Below are positions 12,278-23,549 of a stretch of DNA of 64,000 bases, one piece after another. Each line of letters starts with the position of its first letter. Within the stretch, counting starts at the first letter, position 1. Below the pieces are notes generated by a model that was given only the letters and a program-made list of their open reading frames with translations, did no database searches and was not told where the DNA came from. The stretch spans positions 4,712,001 through 4,776,000 of the forward strand of contig JAGUCH010000003.1 in the NCBI GenBank assembly GCA_019096065.1. The letters run 5' to 3'. The translations under genes were made by a program, and so were the position numbers. This stretch comes from Paracyclopina nana (lineage: Eukaryota; Arthropoda; Copepoda; Cyclopoida; Cyclopettidae).

Positions 12278-13817
12278 TCAAAGGTCCTCCCTTCCGGGCA
12301 GCGGAAATTGCAAAGCAAAGTGCTCCACCTTTGCCCTCAAAGCTGCTACTTTGTCAGAGAACTTCTCATTGAGGACTCTCTTGAAGTCAACCAGTTTCGG
12401 TCCAGACACAGTTTGGATGTCAACTGCTAATTTGAGGGCTGCATCAATGAAGCCGATGATGGAAGCCATATGTTGCGGCTGCACTCCACGTGTTGTAAGG
12501 GGTGGGGTGCCAAACCGGATCCCAGAGGGATTCATAGCAGATTTGTCCCCAGGAACAGTGTTCTTGTTGACAGAAATGGAAACTTCCTCCAAGATAATGT
12601 CCGCTTTCGATCCGGTCAACTTTTTGCTTGTCACGTCAACTAGGACAATATGGTTGTCAGTGCCGCCAGTAACTACTTTGTAGCCCAACTCCACGAGACC
12701 TTTGGCCAAAGTTTGAGCATTTTCCACGACCGTTTCTTGATACTTCCTGAATGCAGGAGTTTGAGCTTGAGCCATGGTGACTGCAATTGCAGCAATAGCA
12801 GTGTTATGCGGTCCTCCTTGCAATCCAGGAAAGACAGCGTTGTTGATAGGGTCCTCATAATCATACAAGATTTTTGTTCCAGACTTGTCAACGCTTTTTA
12901 CACCTACGTTTAGGGAAGATAAACTAAACGAACTGTAATATAAATAAGAATAGACAATGGCAGTACCTTTTCTAAAGAAAATTATGCCTGCTCGAGCACC
13001 TCGAAGCGTTTTGTGCACTGTTGATGTCACAATGTCGCAGTAATCAAAAGGACTGGGCGCAAGCTTGGCTGCAACCAGGCCAGCAACATGGGCCATATCA
13101 GCCATCAAAATAGCACCACAGTCGTCAGCTATTTTTCTAAACTTGGCGTAATCCAGGTGTCGTGAATAGCAAGAGACTCCTGCTACGATCAACTTAGGCC
13201 TGAAAATCATGGCATTCTTTGCCAGCTCATCATAGTCTATCAAGCCAGTTTCCGGATTAACTTTATATGGGAAAGACTCAAAATAAATGGAGGTGGCTGA
13301 TATTTTCTTTTTTGGAGTGTAAAAGCCATGGCTCAAATGTCCTCCATCTGGCAAATCTAAGCCCATAATACGACCGTGGGCACCGACTACAGCAGTGTAC
13401 ACCGCAAAGTTGGCAGGTGAGCCCGAGTAAGGTTGAACGTTGACTCCCCAAGATGCAGGGTCTAGCTCAAATGCAGCCAACGCTCTGGTATGGGCAAGGA
13501 GTTCTATCTTATCAATTACTTCATTGCCACCATAATACCTAAATGATAAGACAGTAGGAAATAGATAAATACATCAGGGTTTAAATGAACAACCTTGCTC
13601 CAGGTTGGCCCTCGGAATACTTGTTATGTAAGCATGATCCTAAGCAATCCAAAATGGCAGCAGATGTGAAGTTCTCTGAAGCAATCATTTCCAGACCCTT
13701 TTTCTGCCTCATTTTCTCCTCTGTTATTAATGCATAGACCTCAGGGTCCAAATCCTTTAAAGGATCGTTGAGGTTCCAATCTTCAGGCATTTTTTCGATC
13801 TTGGAGTCTCCGTTCAT
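12278..13817 (-). CDS. SHMT1: Serine hydroxymethyltransferase, cytosolic type
   Basis: Three exons on the minus strand, 13817-13594, 13538-12967 and 12903-12278, give 473 aa, the usual length. The enzyme is PLP-dependent and interconverts serine plus tetrahydrofolate with glycine plus 5,10-methylene-tetrahydrofolate. Diagnostic blocks are '[13 protein letters not shown]', '[16 protein letters not shown]', 'GGHLSHGF', '[12 protein letters not shown]' and the PLP-lysine block '[11 protein letters not shown]'. The N-terminus starts [14 protein letters not shown] with no mitochondrial presequence, so a cytosolic enzyme is likely. Two positions differ from the family pattern I know: Gln in SEGQPG, where SEGYPG is usual, and Val just before the HK of the PLP site, where Thr is usual. 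The second intron (63 nt) is in frame and stop-free. The gene is divergent from ESS2 and convergent with the coactosin-like gene. Confidence 0.95.
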
Positions 13818-14337
13818 TCTAGGACTTTACACTTTTGAGCGCGTTGACGTTGCGAAAACTGACAGACAAGTGACGAATAAATGAGGTGATTTGCCCACAG
13901 TGCAGTAGAGTTCCAAACGAAACGAGTTTTTTTGCTTTTGGCGGGTAACAGGTTTGAGGTTTCTGTAAATAAAATGAAGACTGCGTTCATTCAACGGAAA
14001 AAGTGCAACAAAAATCTCGCAACCGCCGTTTGATTGAAAAGCTTTTAATAGCAGAGTCGAGCATACAAATTTGTGGCAATTTTTAAATGCGAATTTTCTT
14101 TTTCATTGTTTTATTAAAAAAATCAGCGACTTTTAATTTTCTTAAACATTTCATTTCAATTGCAACTTAGTTTTACAAACCAGATCGGTAAAGCATTGCC
14201 GCTGAAACGAACCTTAAAACGAATACTATCAAAGCTTGACTTAATTTCAAAGATGTGATCTGTGATCATAATAACTCATAACAAAAACCTTGACAAGATT
14301 CACTAAATCGTTTTCATTACTTTTTTTGTGTCCAATC
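13818..14337. promoter_or_regulatory. Bidirectional intergenic region between SHMT and ESS2
   Basis: This 520 bp separates the two divergent start codons and must hold both 5' UTRs and promoters. I see no clear TATA box and no coding frame. Promoter activity is inferred only from gene orientation. Confidence 0.45.
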
Positions 14338-15774
14338 ATGGGAGATTCAAGGGAGGTTAATCCTTTCAAGCCTCCACCTGACCCTGCATCCCTCTCAAAT
14401 AGAAAGCGTCGAAATGTCAAAGTGCTGGAAGAAGATGAGTATGTGGAAAACGTCGAAAAAATAATTGAGCGTGATTTTTTCCCGGAGTTGGACAAATTGA
14501 AAGCTCGGGCAGCTTTCATCGATGCCTCGGATAGAAATGATACAATTGAAATGCAAAGGCTGAAAGAAAGATTCAGTACTGGCAGAATTTCACGATTGAA
14601 CACTCCTGCTACGTTTGATACTCCAGTTCTTAAGACCCCAGAAGAGTCTGACAAGCTCAGTGACATTGCAAACACAAGCGCTGAAGTGAAGGCAGATGAT
14701 GTAAAGAAGGAAAGCCTTGACAGTTTCTTGTCAAAACACACCAGTGAGGACAATGAAAGTTTTAATGAGCTCATGGAGGAGCAGCAGAAAGAATTTCAAA
14801 GGACTCACTCGTGGATGTTCAAGAAAGATGAGCAACTATCCATTGAGAATAAAAGTGCCCAACTTGCTTTGCCGAGCATTGAAGACCAGTTCACCAGTCC
14901 TAGCAAAAGAGCCCCTGAATCGAAGGCTTTAGATGGCTGGACTTACAAGAATGAAAACGCCGTTTTTTATCCTCCTGCTGGCGTGCCCATGTCAGATATT
15001 GAGAGAATCGAAGCTGCCAAAAAGGAAAAGACCATACATCACGATAACACTAGGTTCAAGTCAAATCCTTGGAAGATGAGCGATTCCCAACGGGTTCAGC
15101 TTTTAGCTTCGAAAAAGGAATCAGAGTTGGGTAAAGTGGGCATTGACGGCAAAGACTTGATTGACCCAAAAGCAACTCCTTCTGTCAATGGCTATAAATT
15201 ATTGCGGCTAGACAACCCAACTCCTATGATTGATCCAAGTGAGTCGCCTTTCATGACTTGGGGAGAAGTGGAGAGTACGCCTTACAGACTTGAAGGAGCC
15301 GATGACGATGTGATGCCAATCAATCCTACTCAAGCTGGTGCCCCAGCCTTTAAAATTCAAGATATTCCAAAGAGGGATCGTCTAGCATACGAACTGGCAG
15401 AAAAGAACTCGAAATTCTACAGAGACAAGAAAAATAAGGCTATCGAGAAGGCAAGATCGGGTATGAGAACACCTAACAAGGGAAGTCTAACTTTAAGAGT
15501 TGCCTCTATGAGTCCTGCAGCACAAAGATTAGCCACTTCTAAGTTAGGCATCCGAATTGGTACGGATAAGTCGCTCAAAGCTGCGTATACACCGTCGCCA
15601 GCAAGGTCTATCAGGAGCACACCGACACCCTCTAGCAGTTCGAGAAGCAAGAGAGACATAATATCATCGAGCATTAGGATGGGATCAGTTACTCCTAAAA
15701 TTATGGACCCTTCTTCATTGACTGATGATCTCCTGAAATTACCTTCAAGACCGTCAGCGAGTGACTTTATCTGA
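14338..15774 (+). CDS. Ess2: ESS2 (DGCR14) splicing-factor homologue
   Basis: A single intronless frame of 478 aa starts at the ATG at 14338; in-frame sequence upstream of it has no better ATG. ESS2/DGCR14 is a nuclear protein of the activated spliceosome (C complex). The N-terminal block around residues 20-60 (KVLEEDEYVENVEKIIERDF, then FPELDKLKAR) is characteristic. So are 'YPPAGVPMSDIE', 'RFKSNPWKM', 'TWGEVESTPYRLEG' and 'IPKRDRLAYELAEKNSKF'. The C-terminal 80 residues are Ser/Thr/Pro/Arg-rich and low in complexity. An AATAAA follows at about 15805. The lack of introns is unusual among its neighbours; the frame is intact, so there is no sign of a dead retrocopy. Confidence 0.93.
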   Translation: MGDSREVNPFKPPPDPASLSNRKRRNVKVLEEDEYVENVEKIIERDFFPELDKLKARAAFIDASDRNDTIEMQRLKERFSTGRISRLNTPATFDTPVLKTPEESDKLSDIANTSAEVKADDVKKESLDSFLSKHTSEDNESFNELMEEQQKEFQRTHSWMFKKDEQLSIENKSAQLALPSIEDQFTSPSKRAPESKALDGWTYKNENAVFYPPAGVPMSDIERIEAAKKEKTIHHDNTRFKSNPWKMSDSQRVQLLASKKESELGKVGIDGKDLIDPKATPSVNGYKLLRLDNPTPMIDPSESPFMTWGEVESTPYRLEGADDDVMPINPTQAGAPAFKIQDIPKRDRLAYELAEKNSKFYRDKKNKAIEKARSGMRTPNKGSLTLRVASMSPAAQRLATSKLGIRIGTDKSLKAAYTPSPARSIRSTPTPSSSSRSKRDIISSSIRMGSVTPKIMDPSSLTDDLLKLPSRPSASDFI

Positions 15775-15892
15775 GCTTAATTCTGTCTAATTTAATGCTA
15801 ATTATGAATAAATACTTTCAGGCCATGTTGATATTTTTTGCAAGGTATGTTCTGCTAATAATAGAGCATATAAATAGAGATATACATATATA

Positions 15893-16280
15893 CAGTCTGA
15901 CCGTTCAAAATTGGACGGTACTGGAATCTTAACTTTTTATCACATATTCAAGAAATACATGACTTTTAAATGATATTGTTGGAAAGATTGAGCCTTTTTC
16001 CATCTTTTTTGTAAAAGTAGAAAAAATCAATATAATTGAAAGAGGAAAAAACCAGGAACATTCAATTTTACCAAGGCTACTCAGAAAATTCTCACGACAC
16101 AACTGATGCATCATTTATTTTTAGCTGTCACACGGAATTCACAATAATATTTTTCATTTTGTCAGAAAACAAATAAGATGTCCAAAGGTTCAAGCTTTCC
16201 AACGATACCCATTAAGCCTCAAAATTCATGAATCCATAACACAAACTTTTAATTCCCGCACCGTCCAATTTTGAACGGTA
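15893..16280. mobile_element. MITE with mariner-like left end and palindromic terminal repeat
   Basis: The left end reads TA then cagtctgaccgttcaaaatt. The block ccgttcaaaattggacgg at 15901-15918 recurs inverted at 16261-16278. The interior next to the right end, 'caagctttccaacgatacc', closely resembles the subterminal block of the 979-1703 element. The left-end CAGTCTG is not mirrored at the right end, which stops at about ggta, so the right terminus is eroded or the boundary is imprecise. No transposase frame is present. Confidence 0.65.
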
Positions 16281-16621
16281 TATATTTAGAATATGATAAT
16301 TTGCAGGTATTATCCCTTGTCCCTACATGCACATACGTTCGGAAGAATGTTTACTGGCTGTATCTAGAAAAATATTCTCTACGAACGTACCCAACGTAGG
16401 TAGTACCAATTGAGCGCAGCAAGAACGTGCAGTGCGCGCCTCCCAGAATTTCACAAATGGACCGGTGCTATACCGAGGAAGACTCCGGGATCAAGACCTA
16501 GAACGTGCTTTGTTTGTACCATATCTTCAATCTTTTTGTACGGATCTGCCCAAATGAGTCGAAGTCTTGACATGCTTGTTTCTGTCTTGTTTCGTACACT
16601 ATTGCTAGGCGCAAGAGTATG

Positions 16622-16629
16622 TATAAATA
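16622..16629 (+). promoter_or_regulatory. Candidate TATA box for the small secreted Cys-rich gene
   Basis: TATAAATA lies 57-64 bp upstream of the ATG at 16686, a spacing that allows a transcription start about 30 bp downstream and a short 5' UTR. This is inferred from motif and position only. Confidence 0.45.
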
Positions 16630-16685
16630 TGTGTTGACTCACTTTGATCTCCCCTAGTAATATTAAACGTGAAGACCCGCGCATC

Positions 16686-17083
16686 ATGGTCCAAAAAACC
16701 TTACTGCTTCTAGTAATCTTTGCTATTATTTCGACAGCCAATGGCTTCTTTTTTCGGATGGCAAAACCGAACAATGGAGGAGCAACTTGCTACTCCGATT
16801 CCCAATGTACCCTCCGTAAATGTGTGGAACGGCATAACTTTTTATGCGGGGCTGGAAGTAAGCTGAAACGAAGTTAAACTATTCTTAAGACAACATTATA
16901 CATTCTTGTACATTTCTTGCAGATTTTTTTGGCCGCCTTTTTGAAGGAAAACGTGCACGAATGCAAAACTGCAAGTACTATGAATGTGCCGAGTGCATAA
17001 ACTCTTCAGACTGCAGCTTTTTCGAATATTGCTCTGGGTACACCTGTCACAGTAACAGTAATGACCATCAACACTATCGCTAG
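16686..17083 (+). CDS. Small secreted cysteine-rich protein
   Basis: Two exons, 16686-16857 and 16923-17083, join at an Asn codon to give 110 aa. The start MVQKTLLLLVIFAIISTANG is a strong signal peptide. The mature part of about 90 aa has ten cysteines in two groups. The first group has spacing C-x5-C-x4-C-x7-C and the second C-x4-C-x2-C-x6-C-x5-C-x4-C, with WAP/EB-like 'DSQC' and 'SSDC' elements but no family I can name. An AATAAA overlaps the region just after the stop (near 17088). A secreted, disulphide-bonded peptide is clear; antimicrobial or other activity would be guesswork. Confidence 0.75.
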
Positions 17084-17145
17084 AACGAATAAACGTTATC
17101 TTGTACTTAATTTTATGAAAATGTGTAAATTGTGGCTCGAAGAGT

Positions 17146-17219
17146 GGCCCGTTAGCTCAGTTGGTTAGAGCGTCGTGCTAATAACGCGAAGGTCGCGGGT
17201 TCGATCCCCCCACGGGCCA
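17146..17219 (+). tRNA. tRNA-Ile (anticodon AAT)
   Basis: The 74 nt fold as a canonical cloverleaf. The acceptor stem is GGCCCGT/ACGGGCC with discriminator A, the D-arm contains the A box TTAGCTCAGTTGG, the anticodon loop contains AAT, and the B box is GGTTCGATCCC. There is no intron. A run of T residues at 17222-17226 is a Pol III terminator. The T-stem has one apparent C.C mismatch (positions 50:64 in standard numbering), where the usual sequence restores a C-G pair. Confidence 0.95.
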
Positions 17220-20108
17220 AATTTTTTAAGATACTAATTTTTTTGTTTCTCTCCTTCTTATTATTTTTGTTTTCACATTCGAAATCCGAATGGCGTAAAT
17301 AGTTTGATCATTGTCGAGAATTTCTTATTAAAATAAATCTCCAAATAAAGAGTCGCTACTGAGCATTGAATATATATTCTTGATTGAGTGCTTTCAGATA
17401 TGGAGATAAATGATGATGTTTTGTGGGGGAGTATAAAACAGGGTCTAGTAGCAGAATTTATGCCTAAAATCAGCTATTTTTTGTCAAACTATCTTGCTCC
17501 CTGCCATTGGACCATCAATTTTGGACAAAATTTTGACGAGCATCTCGGAAATAATCTGGCAGCTCTGGCTTCTGGCTACATACCATACTTGCTCAATAAA
17601 CTGACTAGATTGTGACTTATCTTGTTCGTAATTCGTATTCAGTTGCTTGCTGGAACTAGCATGAACTTGAACGAAGCAACAAGACAAAAACCATCAAGCA
17701 TTTTCAAATTTTCATTCAGCATTCAGATGCAGAAGCAGAACATCTTTGTGAAAGTCAAGCTGATCTATGTGAAAGTCTAGATCATCTTGGTGAAAGTAAC
17801 AAAAAGTGGGATTTAAACGTGTGTGGGGTGGGGAGATAGTGGCCCTCAAAGTATTGGGAAATTCATAGCTGTAAAACTTTGGACCCTTATCATGGCCATA
17901 TGGAGCAACTTTTTTTGCCCCTTTATAGGCCATTGTAAGGATATCTTTGGAAATGGGATAAAAGTTGCATGCCCACTGTGCTCCAAGGGGCAAAATTCGA
18001 ATTTTAGGGTTTTTTAGCCTTGGAGCAAAATTGAGGGAACTTCCCCAGATGAATTTTGTTCATTTTTTGCACCGAGTCAGTCAGGTTACAATCAGTAATT
18101 AAATATAGTATCCCGAGGCTGCGAGGGCTGTAATTTTATGAGTATTTTTCCACTTTAAAATTCGATGTCAGCTATTAAGTAGCCCTATTTTATGTTCCCC
18201 AGCTCGGTACACCAAAAAGTAGCATGCTTCTATTTTTCCAATGCACTCGCTGATAGGGAAGTAAAAGTGGCAAGCTACTTTTTTCCCCGTCGTTTCCTGT
18301 AATTTTTCCCTATGATATGCTGGTTCTGGTAGAGAAATAAACGGTATATATGTTCAAATCAGTGCCCGCAAAAATCCGCTCAGTAAAAATCCGCTCAGCA
18401 AAAATCCGTCAATTGAAAATTCGTTTTGTCATTGCGACTTGACCTAGTCAAAAATGTTGTACTTGCATAATTTACTCTGTTTTTTAACTTTGGAACCAAG
18501 CAGGTTGATTTGGGTACAAAATCATTGACTTGAACTTATGCTTAGAACGCCATCCAGGATTTCATCTTCTTACAAATATTGCATATCTTTAAATCCAGAG
18601 TCATAAAACTAATGTTTTTTGCACAAGAATGTACAAAAAGTGGCCGAAAATCTTAGGTAAATAAATAATAATAAATTAAATAATGTTGGGTAGCTTTTTA
18701 AACAATCACTCATATCACCTATGCATTACACTGGCCCAAATATTGAAGAGCAATGCAGAAAAAACAAACATAACAATCATTTTTGTGGTGCAGCCAGATG
18801 GCATTTTTGCACCAACAAAATATCGGTTAAAATATTTTGAAAATACGTTAATTTTTCATTTTTGGCATAGATTTTGACGGAGAAAAGATTTACAGGGCGG
18901 ATATTTTCGGAGCTGATTTTTACGGAACGGATTTTTGCGGATACGGATTTGAACAGTACATTCAGATAAACTGCGAACTATTTGGACATTGAAACCTAAT
19001 ATGGCATTTTAGGTTACCCTCAGTCCCTATGATATTGTAGTCATTCTTTTATATCGTTTAGTCAACTTTTACTAGTGTTAAGTCAATTTCTTTGAGGAAT
19101 GTTCAGTTCCATATGAATATGGGTAGATTTTAATAAAAAGCTCCGCAAGGCCTGCTCAAACTAATCAATTATTTCTTTGTGGCTCAAAATGGAGCTGCAA
19201 TGCGCATGTTCAAAGAATGATAGCTTATTGCTAAAATTGTGTATTACTCATACGCTGATCTAATTTTTGTGCATAAAAATCAGAAGTCTTCATAGGAAAG
19301 ACACTTTTTGCAAACAATGCAATTAAATCTTGGTAGAGTGTGCATTGTGATTGCAAATTCTAAATTAGGGCAGTTGCTTGCGAGCTTTTGTCTTCGGGCA
19401 TTAGTTAATTTGTTGAACTAGAAAATTAACCCAATAGCTTCAAAACCGTATTTGATTGTGCTAGTACGATTCCAACTGTGTCGAATTTTTGCATATGCAA
19501 CACTCATGAAATATGAGTCGTTGTTTTACTGCTTGACATTCGCAATTATGATAAGTGTCAATTCATAAGGAAGATAGCGTGAGCGTTAAATGTTTTTCAG
19601 TAAGCATGTCGGTTACATTTTCCACATTGGGCTCTCTTATCTCGACCTGTTTGCTAATATCTTTTGATCAATATACAAATAGCTCGGTTTCTGCAATCAT
19701 TTTTAAAAAGCTCATTGCTAAAAATGAGAGCATCCTTTTCATTACGGAGGTTCGTACTTAATTGAGGCGACTACATAAAGTATATCATTAGCAATTTTGT
19801 GCACCGAATTTATGTCATTCTGTCCCAATTTAGGGTATAACACAATACGTGGGAGATTATACTGCAGAGCTTACTTGATTTAATTTGTGCAACGCGAACC
19901 TGAGACCGAGCCCTCTTGCGCCATGCGTTCTACACTCGCTGATTAATAATGCATTTCAAGCTCTGCTGTCCTCTCTGCGGCCTTAATCTTGAAATTATCA
20001 AAGGCCATTCATGACAAGGAGCTCGTAAACCCACCTGACTAGTCGTGCCCGATAAGCCAACTAGTCTAGTGTTGCTCACCTCAGAAGCCAAAACTATTTA
20101 GCAGCATC
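17220..20108. other. 2.9 kb gene-poor region with an inverted-repeat element
   Basis: Apart from the element at 18351-18955 I see no gene. Around 17730-17805 a short motif similar to 'gtgaaagtc' recurs about three times. Short open frames lack domain character or splice continuity. The last few hundred bases before 20109 should contain the moesin promoter and 5' UTR, and upstream non-coding exons cannot be excluded. Confidence 0.5.
18351..18955. mobile_element. Inverted-repeat element with iterated terminal motif
   Basis: The left end 'tgttcaaatc' at 18351 is mirrored by 'gatttgaaca' ending at 18955. Inside both ends there are several tandem, imperfect copies of a roughly 15-base unit (ccgctcagcaaaaat and variants), in opposite orientation at the two ends. 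The approximately 600 bp element contains no transposase. I find no clear target duplication, so its superfamily is unassigned. Confidence 0.6.
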
Positions 20109-22101
20109 ATGCCAAAAGTCCCAATAAATGTTAAAGTGTCCACTGCAGACAAGGAGCTACAATTTGCCGTCCAGGCCAAGACTACGGGCAAGACTCTGTT
20201 TGAGCAAGTCATCACCACCACTGGGATTCGTGAGGTAAAACATTGTTCTACCCAAGTCAACAGAAATTGGCTGATATCTCTTTGCTTTCTGCATAGGTTT
20301 GGTATTTTGGACTTCAATACACTGATGCCAGAAATCATGTGGCATGGGTCAACTTGAGCAAAAAGATCACCTCTCAGGATGTGAAAAAGGAGTCTGTCCT
20401 CAAGTTCCAGTTTAGATTCCAATTCTTCCCCGAGAATGTGGCTGACGAAGTAATTCAAGATGTGACACTAAAGCTCCTGTATCTTCAGGTAATTAATTGA
20501 TTCTTAATGGAGGTGCTTTTATCACAGCTTTGCAACGTCATAGGTCAAAGCTGACATCCTCAATGAGGTCATCTATTGTCCGGCTGAAAAGGCTGTCTTC
20601 CTGGCCTCTTATCAGGTGCAGGCCAAATTCTCGGACTATGACTCCAACCTGCACAAATCAGGGTACTTGGCTAATGAGAAACTGCTGCCTCAAGCTGTCA
20701 TCGACCAGCATAACCTGAGCATCGAGGAATGGGAGGAGAAGATATCTTCTTTTCACAAGCAGCACATTTCTATGACCCGAGAGGAAGCCATGCTGGAGTA
20801 CCTGAAAGTGGCCCAAGATCTGGAAATGTTCGGGGTCACCTACTTCCCGATTTTCAACAAAAAAGGCACAGAAATGCTTCTGGGAGTTGATGCTCTTGGC
20901 ATCAATGTGTACGAGAAGAACAACAAATTGGCACCAAAGATTAGCTTTCCTTGGTCTGAAATCAAAAAGATCTCCCACTCCGGAGACAAGTTTAAGGTAC
21001 TTTAGCCTTCGCAATATTCATTATCAGTTAACGCCTATAATAACTCGTTTTTTAGGTAAGGCTTACGGACAAGAGCTCCTTGCCGTTTGAAGGCCGATCG
21101 GTGGAGCCCAAAACAGCCAAGAAGATTTACGACATGTGTTCAGGAAATCATGAGATGTACGTGAGGAGAAGGAGGCCAGACACTTTGGAGGTGCAGCAGA
21201 TGAAAGAGCAAAAAAGCGAGGAAGCCAAGCAGAGGGCTCGCGACAAGGAGACACTCAAGAAAGAAATCAAGGCCAGGCTTGAGATGGAAAAGTCTCGCGA
21301 GGAGATTTTGTCCAAGTACAAAGCCCTCCAGGACGAAATGGAGAACTACAAGCACGACCTCGACGAGGCCAGGAGGACAATCAATGACCTAGAAAAGCAA
21401 TTGAGGGAAACTCAGGATGCTAGGAAGGAGCTGGAGAGTCAGCAAGACGAGTTGAGGGCAATGATGGCCAAATTCGAGGCTGATAGGGATATGGAAATCA
21501 GCGAGAGGCAAAAGCTCGAGGATGAGATTCGAGCCAAGCAAGAGGAAATTGAAATGGTGAAGCATGCAGTCGACTCTAAAGACGAGGAGACTCGCAAATT
21601 GCAAGAGGAGATGGCTGAGGCCAAGAGGCAGCTTGAGGTTTAAAATTTACTTACTGTGCTATTATGTCTCCCCTGAAAATTCTATCTTAAAGGCTACGAC
21701 TGTGTCGATGAACCAAAGGATGCTGGAGGCCAGCGAGGTGACTGAGGCTGCTATTGTGAGCAATGGTCTGGATGAGTCAACCACTTCATCATCTTCGTCC
21801 TCTGAAGAAGAGGAAGATGCGGCTCCATCCAAGCCCGATGAGGAAAGAGATATTGATGCTACAAAGGAGGCTCTTTTGAAAGTAATTATATCATTGAAAA
21901 AACATGCTTGACTCTTACCAACTATGATCTTTCAAGGAGTTGAGGCAAAACTTGGAGACGGTCAAGGACGAGACCAAGCTCACCGAGACGGATCGTCAGT
22001 ACAAGTTGATCACTGATCAGGGCCGAGACAAGTTTAAAACATTGAGGGACATCCGAAGTGGCAACACAAAGAGGAGGATCGACAATTTTGAAAATATGTA
22101 A
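20109..22101 (+). CDS. Moe: Moesin/ezrin/radixin-type FERM protein
   Basis: Six exons join in phase: 20109-20234, 20297-20488, 20544-20996, 21056-21637, 21693-21881 and 21937-22101, giving 568 aa. ERM proteins link cortical F-actin to membrane proteins. The N-terminal FERM domain (residues about 1-300) carries '[18 protein letters not shown]', '[20 protein letters not shown]' and '[18 protein letters not shown]'. A long charged coiled coil fills about 300-470. After a Ser/Glu-rich linker, the C-terminal actin-binding tail has '[18 protein letters not shown]' with the regulatory Thr of the RxGNTKxRID motif. The last residues ENM match ERMs rather than merlin. The donor after exon 4 (GAG|GTTTAA) is weak, but phase and homology support it. 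All introns are 48-62 bp. Confidence 0.95.
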
Positions 22102-22468
22102 AGAATGTATGTATGGGCTAGATTTTTGATTGCGTTTGGATTTATTTGGTATCGTATAATATATTGTAAATAATGCACGAGGGTATGACTGCTATGAATG
22201 AAATATTCACTTAAAGGAAGATATCAGTTGTGACTAATACTACAATGAGTGTTTTAAGTATACTAGTGAAATTGCATTAGGTTTAAATAATCACCTCGGT
22301 AGTTTTTGTGAATTTCAAGCTTCATAACATGCCTGCAAGCGTTGCAATTGCTTTTATCAACAATAATGACAACCTTCAAGATTTGTTTCTTTGTCACAAC
22401 TCTCTTGTTATCGTTTTCACTCTTAATCGCTCAGCTACATTAACTACTCAAGATCTAACTTTTTGAAA
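22102..22468. other. Tail-to-tail gap between moesin and rogdi
   Basis: This is AT-rich, non-coding 3' sequence of two convergent genes. I see no textbook AATAAA for moesin close to its stop, and no repeats or frames of note. Confidence 0.5.
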
Positions 22469-23549
22469 CTAAGGTGACTGCGGAGGAAAGTCTGGGTATT
22501 GAGAGAACACTTTGATCTGAAAAAGCACAATATGACACTATCATTTAGTTGGTTCATATTAAAATAGTCTTTTACCTTATCTTTCAATTGCTGCACAGCT
22601 TGCAATGCCACTGTGAGCAAAAGTAAGACATCATTGATCCAAGGAATGGCACATTCAGACTGGTACCGGTTAAACTTGGATGAGTTTGTCTTAGGGTCTA
22701 CCACAATATGATAGACAGCTAAAATTAGTTTCCAGCCATTGAGATAAAAGCTGATGACTAATTCTGCAGGAATGGCAGGAGTTAATCCCCTCTAGAGAAG
22801 CAATAAAATGAGCACAATGAATATTCATCACCATACTGCTTTGATGTTACTCACGACTTGTTTGCTGTTTCGCAACTCATCCAGAGTCCTCTTTTTAGGA
22901 TTGATTAGCGAATTTCTGCTTCTAGTCAACGAAGCCATGATTTGGGTCAAAAAATGGGACAGTTCAGTTGACGAATTGTAGGCAGGCTTGGACGTCCGAA
23001 CCAGAGTCAAAGCATTGGCCAAATGGTTGGCTGCATCTTGAACTTGCTGCAGTTGCCAGGGAGCGTCCTCTCTTATGGAAGTATTAGCATACAAATCCTT
23101 CCCACCTGAAGGTCTGGGTAGCTTCAAATTGATGTCTGCATTCGAAATGACATCTCCACTAAGAGTGACAACAACCTTGAGTTGATCTGGAGGCGCAGTT
23201 GACGGAGTGCTTAAAACAAACTTTTCAGGCTCCCCCTTCCTCTCAGCTGACCCTGTACCCATACCCATGGGAAATTTGGAGACACAGCTCTGAAACAAGA
23301 AATGTTGAACGAGGATCTTGCAAGCATTTTTGAGACCTAGAACTTACTGCCAATGCAGACTCAAGTGACTTGAAGACTTGTGGCACGTCATTTTGCAGAA
23401 CCCATTGAAACTCGTTTTCCTACAGAAAAATGTCATCACGTGATTTCACGATATTTTTACAGCAGCTCTTGAGAAAATAGAGTGCTTGTTATGTGTTACT
23501 TTACCAGACTTTGAATCTCGCGTTCTTCAATATCTGGAACGTCAACCAT
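22469..23549 (-). CDS. rogdi: Protein rogdi homologue
   Basis: Five exons on the minus strand, 23549-23505, 23419-23348, 23289-22855, 22791-22576 and 22516-22469, join in phase to 271 aa (human ROGDI is 287). Family blocks are 'QLKVVVTLSGDVISNADINL', 'WQLQQVQDAANHLANAL' and 'CAIPWINDVLLLLTVALQ' followed by AVQQLKDKIKVFSQY. ROGDI is a leucine-zipper-containing protein linked to synaptic function and V-ATPase assembly complexes; human loss causes Kohlschutter-Tonz syndrome. The gene is divergent from bystin, with 459 bp between start codons. Confidence 0.9.

Noticed and set aside
14338..15774. ESS2 as a processed pseudogene because it lacks introns
   Set aside because: The frame is intact over 478 codons with conserved motifs and has no poly(A) tail or flanking duplication.
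17730..17805. Three imperfect gtgaaagtc repeats as a regulatory array
   Set aside because: The copies are short, imperfect and unsupported by any nearby promoter.
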